Assembly: GCA_003228175.2 (NCBI GenBank) | Contig: QGNQ01000019.1 | Span: 1-37,207 of the forward strand | Direction of reading: 5' to 3' | Length of the DNA stretch: 37,207 bases | Source: Chloroflexota bacterium | GTDB taxonomy: Bacteria; Chloroflexota; Dehalococcoidia; Bin125 | In this document: piece by piece, positions 32,440 to 37,207 of the stretch | Layout: every line of letters starts with the position of its first letter | How positions within the stretch are numbered: position 1 is the first letter of the stretch | Notes under the pieces: model-generated | Told to the model about the DNA's origin: nothing | What the model saw: only the letters and a program-made list of their open reading frames with translations | Database searches by the model: none | Program-made: the position numbers and the translations under genes

Positions 32440-32997
32440 CTAAGCACGCGAGTCCACCCCCCCTGCCTGCGACGGTCGTTCCTTCCCGAGCCGCACCGCC
32501 ACCTCCGCCACCCGACGACCCAGCGCCCGCGCCTGCGCCCGATCCACCGCCCGCACCTCCCCGTGCGCCGTCGCCCCGTAGTACGACCCCGACTCCCGCA
32601 TCGTCTCCGACCACGGCAACCCCACGAAGACCAGCCCGTGCGCGAGCAGCAGGTGCAGCAACTGCAGCAGCGTCGCCTCCGTCCCGCCCGACCGTGACCA
32701 CCCCGCCGTGAAGCAGCCGCCCACCTTTCCCGCCAGCTCGCCTGTCTCCCAAAGATCACCCGTGTGGTCCAGCCAGTCCTTCAGCTTGCCCGTGATCCCG
32801 CTCCAGTTCGGCGACCCCAGAATCAGCGCGTCGCAGACCAGCAAGTCCTCCTTCTGCGCCTCCTCCAGCGGTCGCTCCCACGGCTCCGCGCCCGCCACCT
32901 CCCCGATGCCCGCCAGCACCGCCCGCGCCAACTCCCGCGTCTCGCCGCGGCTGTCGTAGATCACCAGCACACGAATCGGTCTCGGCTGCTCGCTCAT
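32440..32997 (-). CDS. Flavodoxin-fold NAD(P)H:quinone oxidoreductase-like (WrbA family)
   Basis: 185 aa. Visible: VLVIYDSRGETRELARAVLAG (FMN phosphate loop), CDALILGSPNWSGITGKLKDWLD, GELAGKVGGCFTAGWSRSGGTEATLLQLLHLL and a late ESGSYYGATAHG, all in the order of WrbA-type flavoproteins that reduce quinones by two electrons. ATG at 32997 follows GAGAGG and fits the family N-terminus better than a TTG 21 nt upstream. Middle gene of a three-gene minus-strand group. Confidence 0.88.
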   Translation of the reverse strand: MSEQPRPIRVLVIYDSRGETRELARAVLAGIGEVAGAEPWERPLEEAQKEDLLVCDALILGSPNWSGITGKLKDWLDHTGDLWETGELAGKVGGCFTAGWSRSGGTEATLLQLLHLLLAHGLVFVGLPWSETMRESGSYYGATAHGEVRAVDRAQARALGRRVAEVAVRLGKERPSQAGGVDSRA

Positions 32998-33051
32998 CGG
33001 GCCGCCTCTCCGCCGCAACGCTCCGACGACCAGGCCACCCCTGTCACACCG

Positions 33052-33564
33052 TTAGCCCAGCGCCAGAGCAAACCAGGCCGACTGCCCCGGCATCTCCTCC
33101 ACCGTCACCTTCAGCCGCGTCAGCCCATCGCGTTCCTCACCCCCAGCGTTCTTCGGCCCGCCAGACTCGCCCAGCGCCACTGCCAGCTCCCCCGCGATGT
33201 ACTCCGACAGGCGCTCCGCCGTGGAATTGTCGATTGGCAGCGCCGCCACATCGTGCTTGGGCAGCCGGTACGACGCCTCCGCCTTGTACTGCACCTCGTA
33301 GTGCGACCCCTCATCGCGGATCGTCAGCACGCGCGAGTCCATCTGCAGCAGGAACTTGTGGTCCAGCGTCGCGCAGACCTCGCGCGTAAGCCGCTTCAGC
33401 AGCGAAAAATCGATCACCCACGACTCGTCCGTCAGCGGCCCCTCCACCTCCACCATCACGTCGTAATTGTGGCCGTGAATCGGCTCCAGCTCGTCCGCGA
33501 ACGTCGCGAAGTGCCCCGCCGCGAACCGCAGCCGGTTCCGTTCCACCCGCACCCCATGCGACAT
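33052..33564 (-). CDS. 6-pyruvoyl-tetrahydropterin synthase / QueD family protein
   Basis: 170 aa. T-fold enzyme of pterin or 7-deazapurine synthesis. Zinc ligands are visible: His18 (AAGHFATF) and His30/His32 (PIHGHNYDV). DHKFLL and the late VEEMPG (substrate-binding Glu) also fit. The catalytic Cys that QueD and animal PTPS carry just before HGH is missing; the loop reads ADELEPIHGH with Glu25 and Glu27. Glu in this region is known in PTPS variants that replace FolB in folate synthesis, so a folate role is possible. Zinc-fold assignment firm, reaction uncertain. ATG 33564 preferred over an upstream start; divergent from padR. Confidence 0.85.
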   Translation of the reverse strand: MSHGVRVERNRLRFAAGHFATFADELEPIHGHNYDVMVEVEGPLTDESWVIDFSLLKRLTREVCATLDHKFLLQMDSRVLTIRDEGSHYEVQYKAEASYRLPKHDVAALPIDNSTAERLSEYIAGELAVALGESGGPKNAGGEERDGLTRLKVTVEEMPGQSAWFALALG

Positions 33565-33670
33565 AGACACCCCCCAGCCGCCCGTCGTGGCGGGCCCATA
33601 CCCACAGGCCATCGGATGCTACGCCACGCGCGCAGCCAGTGCTGCCCCGCCCCCCGACGAGCGCGCCCGC

Positions 33671-33699
33671 TTGGCAACCGTCGCCATCGCCTGTATACA
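33671..33699 (+). promoter_or_regulatory. Sigma70-type promoter of the PadR-arsM unit
   Basis: TTGGCA (33671-33676), 17-bp spacer, TGTATACA with -10 TATACA (33694-33699) and a TG just before. This is the best full promoter in the window. Transcription should start near 33706 and give a leader of about 60 nt. Confidence 0.75.
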
Positions 33700-33702
33700 T
33701 TG

Positions 33703-33751
33703 GATACCAAGGGATAAGACTCTCCGGTATCGAGACAGGACTCCCTGGTAC
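33703..33751 (+). promoter_or_regulatory. Candidate PadR operator region
   Basis: GATACC (33703-33708) and GGTATC (33726-33731) form an inverted pair, and TGGTAC recurs at 33746-33751. Two imperfect 21-bp direct units start with GACTC (33718 and 33739). They lie immediately after the -10 box, where a bound repressor would block initiation. Which of them is used cannot be told. Confidence 0.4.
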
Positions 33752-33765
33752 TGAGGACAAATGCC

Positions 33766-34206
33766 ATGCCCGCCGACCTCACCGACCGCGAACACTGGGA
33801 GACCGCCATCGTCCGCAGCGCCGGGCGCTTCTTCATGCTCGCCGTCCTCGCCGAGCAGCCCCGCCACGGCTACGACATCGCCAAGCGCATCACCGAGCTC
33901 TGTGGCGGCTGCTGCGCCCCCTCCGACGCCATGATCTACCCCGCCATCCGCGACCTCACAGAGGCCGGACTCGTCCACTGCGAGACCCAATCCAGCGGCG
34001 GCCGCCAGCGCAACGTCTGCGCACTCACCGCCCAGGGCGAGCAGGCCCTCAGCGTCGCCGCCCAGGCCTGGGGCGCCCACCTGCCCGCCCTCCAGCGCGT
34101 CGTCGAACTCGCCTCCAGCGGCGACGTCGCCGCCTTCGCCGATGGCGCGCTCTGCTGCGCCCCCGAACCGGACCTCATCACGCCCGCCCAGATCACCCGC
34201 GCCTAG
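33766..34206 (+). CDS. PadR-family regulator, cysteine-rich, probably controls arsM
   Basis: 146 aa. Residues about 18-90 form a PadR winged helix ([53 protein letters not shown]), then a helix (about 92-118) for dimerisation and a short tail. It has seven Cys: 46, 49 and 50 ([10 protein letters not shown], between the first helices and the recognition helix), 72, 85, and the pair 130-131 (CCAPEPD). Neighbouring proteins are poor in Cys, and ArsM carries the same CCAPE string. This suggests thiol-based sensing of As(III) or a related metalloid, with repression of its own operon. Start ATG follows GAGGA. It precedes arsM by 38 bp on the same strand. Confidence 0.85.
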   Translation: MPADLTDREHWETAIVRSAGRFFMLAVLAEQPRHGYDIAKRITELCGGCCAPSDAMIYPAIRDLTEAGLVHCETQSSGGRQRNVCALTAQGEQALSVAAQAWGAHLPALQRVVELASSGDVAAFADGALCCAPEPDLITPAQITRA

Positions 34207-34244
34207 AGAGCGCATCAGCAACACCGCAGCGGAAGGACCCCACC

Positions 34245-35135
34245 ATGAGCCAGCCCCAGACCCCCGCCCAGACCCACGCCGATCCCCCCAACCCCAGCCA
34301 AGTCCGCGAGGCCGTCCGCGAGCGCTACGCCCGCGCTGCCGGCCGCGTTCGCGAAGCCGCCGACGTAACGAATGACCGCCGCCTGCCCGACCCCGCCACC
34401 GCCTTCCCCCTCGTCGATCTGACACCCGCGACCGACGACGCCAGCGCCGCTGCCTGCTGCGGCCCTGACTGTTGCGCGCCCGAGAACACCGACGCTGATC
34501 AGCTCGGCGCCGTCGCCGCCTTCTACCATGGGACCGCCACCGACGACCTGCCCACCAGCGTCACCGACGCCGCCCTCGGTTGCGGCAACCCCACCGCGAT
34601 CGCGGAGTTGCGACCCGGCGAGACCGTGCTCGACCTCGGCTCCGGCGGCGGCATCGATTGCTTCCTCGCCGCCAAGCAAGTTGGGCCTGCTGGGCACGTG
34701 ATCGGCGTCGATATGACCGACGAAATGCTCGCCCTCGCCGCGCGCAATCAGCAGCGCGTCGGCGCCACCAACGTCGAGTTCCGCAAGGGCCAGATCGAGC
34801 AGATCCCCGTCGACGACGGCAGTGTCGACGTCATCATCTCCAACTGCGTGATCAACCTCTCCACCGACAAAGACGCCGTCCTGCGCGACGCCTTCCGCGT
34901 CCTCAAGCCCGGTGGACGCTTCCGCGTCAGCGACATCGTCCTCACCCGCGAACTCAGCATCGACGAAGAGCAGTACCTGGCCGAGTGGGCTGGCTGCATC
35001 GCCGGCGCCCTCCACCGCGACACATTCGCCGCCTCCCTCGGCGCGGCCGGCTTCCAGGATGTCCGGTTGCAGCTCGGCGACGCCTGGCGTGACGGCGTCC
35101 ACTCCGCCAGCATCACCGCCACCAAACCCGCCTGA
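34245..35135 (+). CDS. arsM: Arsenite S-adenosylmethionine methyltransferase
   Basis: 296 aa. Methylates As(III) to methyl- and dimethylarsenicals using SAM. Visible: [13 protein letters not shown] (18-32), [13 protein letters not shown] (SAM loop, 128-140), GVDMTDEML, and the three conserved arsenic-binding cysteines Cys113 (LGCGNP), Cys201 (SNCVINL) and Cys251 (AGCIAGA). An N-terminal segment with two vicinal pairs, [10 protein letters not shown] (71-80), is extra metalloid-binding capacity. ATG at 34245 follows GGAAGGA, a good ribosome site. Co-transcribed with the PadR gene. No arsenic pump or arsenate reductase gene is adjacent. Confidence 0.95.
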   Translation: MSQPQTPAQTHADPPNPSQVREAVRERYARAAGRVREAADVTNDRRLPDPATAFPLVDLTPATDDASAAACCGPDCCAPENTDADQLGAVAAFYHGTATDDLPTSVTDAALGCGNPTAIAELRPGETVLDLGSGGGIDCFLAAKQVGPAGHVIGVDMTDEMLALAARNQQRVGATNVEFRKGQIEQIPVDDGSVDVIISNCVINLSTDKDAVLRDAFRVLKPGGRFRVSDIVLTRELSIDEEQYLAEWAGCIAGALHRDTFAASLGAAGFQDVRLQLGDAWRDGVHSASITATKPA

Positions 35136-35146
35136 CCCCTTCCCTC

Positions 35147-35438
35147 GCTCATCCTGAGCCTGTCGAAGGGGGACGGCTGCCGAGCCATCGCCCATGTCCA
35201 GCGCGCCGAACGGGCCCCCCGCCCCCCCGCCCCCCTCCCCCGCTCATCCTGAGCCTGTCGCAAGGGGACGGCTGCCGAGCCATCGCACGTGTCCAGCGCT
35301 CCGAACGGGCCCCACGCCCCTCTCCCCCGCTCATCCTGAGCTTGTCGAACGGGGACAACTGCCGAGCCATCGCCCATGTCCAGCGCTCCGAACGCGCCCC
35401 CCTCCCCCCTTCCCTCGCTCATCCTGAGCCTGTCGAAG
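35147..35438 (+). repeat. Array of four tandem composite repeats after arsM
   Basis: Copies begin at 35147, 35242, 35329 and 35417 (steps of 95, 87 and 88 bp). Each opens with GCTCATCCTGAGC.TGTCG, the element also found in hisD and hisC. In the first three it is followed by a conserved block of about 45 bp (GGGGACGGCTGCCGAGCCAT, then GTCCAGCGC.CCGAACG) and a variable C-rich stretch. The fourth is only the core. All read on the plus strand, between the converging arsM and AIPR genes. The gap 35136-35477 holds nothing else. Confidence 0.9.
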
Positions 35439-35477
35439 GACCGTCCCCTCCCCTCTCGAGCGCACAAAGCGACCCCC

Positions 35478-37207
35478 TCACGCCGCTTCCGCCGCCATCC
35501 CGATCGTCACCAGCGACCCCAGCGGCGGCAACCCGTGCATCGACCGCAGCCGGTCCTCCCGACGGATCGCCGCCCGCACCGCGGACCGGATCTCATCCAA
35601 GTGACCGTCCTGCCGAAAGAAGCGCCGGCACGCGGCCGGCTCCCGGCGCATCCCCGCGATCAGCGCGTCGAAGCCGTCCGCGCAAGCCGCCATCAGCTCC
35701 GGCGCCCACAGCTCGAACGACTCCAGTAGCCGCGCCGACCGGGCCGCGCTGAGGAACGGGTTCGGCAACTCATCCTCCGCCGCCGCCCGCTCCGCCAAGT
35801 ACCCATAGACCGCGAACACCAGCCCGAACTTCACCCAGCCCCGCCACGGCTCCTGGGCCGCCACCGTGCTCTGCGCGCTCTCGATCGCCCACACGGACGC
35901 CTGCTCATGTAGTCGCATCGGCAGCAACAACTGCTGCGCCTGCTTCGAGAAGATCTCCCCATAGACCAGATCAGCCGATCTCGCCGCCGCAGACGCCCCC
36001 GCCAGAAACGACCCAGTCCGATCCCTTGCCTCGCCCGGGGCCCCGGCTGCCGCCCACGCCGCCTGCGTCAGCCGCAGCGGCCTGATCCGTCGCGACCGAC
36101 CCCCGACCTCGCTCCGCTCGAAACGGGCCCGCTCCTGCGCGCTGAGCAGATTCCAGGCGCCGCGCTTCGTCTCGTAGAACCAGTGCGGCCGCAGCGCCGC
36201 GAACGCCAGGCGCAACCGCTCCTGCTCGGGTCGCGTCCAGAGATCGTCCGTGCGGATCAGCGCCGTCTGCAGGTTCGTCGACGCCGAGATCCGACCGCGC
36301 AGCCCGCCCCCCGATCGCGCCCGATCGACCTCCCGGATCGCGATCAGCCGCAGATTCACGTAACTCCCAAGCAACGACGCCGCATCGCGTGACGCCGCCT
36401 TCCACAGGCTGCGCGTCGTCTGACAGCCGTTCACCACCTGCAAATCACCGATCCGCAATCGACCCGCACCGGGCCCCTCGGTCCCTTCCAGCGCGAATCC
36501 CTCGCAGACCGCCGTCACCCCGTTGTTCAGCAGGTGGAACACTCCCGGCTCCCCCCCGCAGCGTGCCGGCGATGGCTCGGTTCACCCGATTCTCCCCCAG
36601 GTCCGACCGTGGATTGAAGCGAAACAGCCGCTCCCCGTGCGTCGCATACGCACTCGTCAGAGTCAGCGCTGGCAAAGTCAGCTCGATCGACGCATGCGGC
36701 CGCGGCGGCCCCAGATGCCAATACGCCGGCTCCAGGTCCCACACCACGTTGCAGGGCCGCCCCGCCGTCCCGTCCAGCATCGCCCGGAAGCGCGCCTCCA
36801 GCCCCGCGCCGTCAATGATCTCCAGGCGGACCTCGGCGTCGGGAAACTGCACCAACCGCTCGGGCAGCGGCGGATGCTCCAGCCACGCCCGGTTCGACTC
36901 CGCCAGCGGCGCGGCCGCCACATAGACCAGCCGCAACGCCAAGCCGCGCCCCAGCGCCTCCCGCACCGGCGCCCTCGCCGCCCACGCACCGGCTCCCGCA
37001 AGCAGCTCCTGCGGCAGCCGCCGCAGCCGCGCAACGTCGGCGCACTGCTGCCCCGCCGACGCGGCCCCCGCCTTGGCCTGCGCCAGCACCACCTCCGACT
37101 CCCCCACGTAGAACGCATCCAATCCCGGTTCGTCACTCCCGCCACCCCGCCCCGCCGCCGCGAGCTCCTCCATCGACGGCTCGTACGACGCCAGCACCGT
37201 CTCCGTC
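35478..37207 (-). pseudogene. AIPR-family abortive-infection protein, frameshifted and truncated by window end
   Basis: AIPR proteins (PF10592) are phage-defence factors. Reading from the right edge, the N-terminal part carries a PD-(D/E)xK-like nuclease pattern: PGLDAFYVGESEVVLAQAKAG, with Asp, Glu and QxK. Further on comes LFRFNPRSDLGENRVNRAIAGTLR, then FHLLNNGVTAV and LQVVNGCQTTRSLW, the AIPR hallmarks, in the other frame. The break falls in the run of seven C at 36551-36557 (G on the coding strand); removing one base restores LRGEPGVFHLLNNG. The rest reads through to 35478 without another lesion. It is thus a recent mutation, a sequencing error, or a phase-variable gene. The 5' end lies outside the window. 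Confidence 0.8.

Noticed and set aside
32427-32759. Upstream extension of the alpha/beta hydrolase by 111 residues
   Set aside because: It is Arg/Gly/Cys-rich and overlaps the flavodoxin-like gene in another frame; the family-like sequence begins at ATG 32426.
33639-34244. Extending ArsM by about 200 residues upstream in the same frame
   Set aside because: This Arg/Pro-rich stretch is the other frame of the PadR gene; ATG 34245 has GGAAGGA before it and gives the normal ArsM length.
35147-35438. Tandem repeats considered as a CRISPR array
   Set aside because: The repeated part (about 70 bp) is longer than the variable part, the variable parts are low-complexity C-rich, and no cas genes are nearby.

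Overview
This is a gene-dense, very GC-rich stretch of chromosome (third codon positions are mostly C or G) carrying core metabolism. I saw no tRNA, insertion sequence, phage or CRISPR array. Together, LL-diaminopimelate aminotransferase (dapL), an archaeal-type phosphoglycerate mutase (apgM), pseudo-hydrolase/LuxR proteins, a ClpP/NfeD lipoprotein and frequent leaderless start sites suggest a member of the Chloroflexota (perhaps Dehalococcoidia or a relative). That placement is inferred from gene content and not from a marker tree.

Layout. 1-190: 3' end of the RNase P RNA gene and its terminator. 335-3607: a divergent MurE-type ligase, then a class III aminotransferase. 3628-3849: an unassigned structured transcript with promoter, an exceptionally long Shine-Dalgarno match, a possible 22-codon ORF and a terminator. 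3953-6671: birA, a degraded copy and an intact copy of a catalytically dead alpha/beta-hydrolase fused to a LuxR helix-turn-helix. 6842-9690: a secreted protein and, convergent to it, an NfeD/ClpP-type lipoprotein protease. 9816-13982: a PLC-like protein followed by hisD, hisC and hisB. 14110-20903 (minus strand): a purine block, guaA - deoxyribosyltransferase-like - purD - cupin - purB - purC - purS. 21236-31380 (plus strand): tsaC, rpiB, pgk, apgM, tpiA, miaA, dapF, GNAT, dapL, hflX. 31398-33564 (minus): alpha/beta hydrolase, flavodoxin-like protein, QueD/PTPS-like protein. 33766-35135 (plus): a cysteine-rich PadR regulator and the arsenite methyltransferase ArsM. 35147-35438: tandem repeat array. 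35478-37207 (minus): an AIPR-type phage-defence gene, frameshifted and cut by the window edge.

How the parts fit. The purine block takes PRPP-derived intermediates through GAR, SAICAR and adenylosuccinate steps to GMP; purQ, purL and others must lie elsewhere. The pgk-apgM-tpiA set is lower glycolysis with rpiB beside it. dapF and dapL make meso-diaminopimelate, the substrate expected for MurE, yet the MurE here has lost conserved C-terminal-domain histidines. PadR and ArsM look like one arsenic-responsive unit.

Most interesting points: the structured transcript at 3689-3849; the cysteine-rich PadR next to arsM; a short repeat family (CATCCTGAGC..GTCGAAGG) inserted in frame into hisD and hisC and arrayed behind arsM; recurring TANNNT boxes 6-7 nt before start codons, implying leaderless transcripts; two genes broken at C/G homopolymers; and a likely ATC start for hflX.
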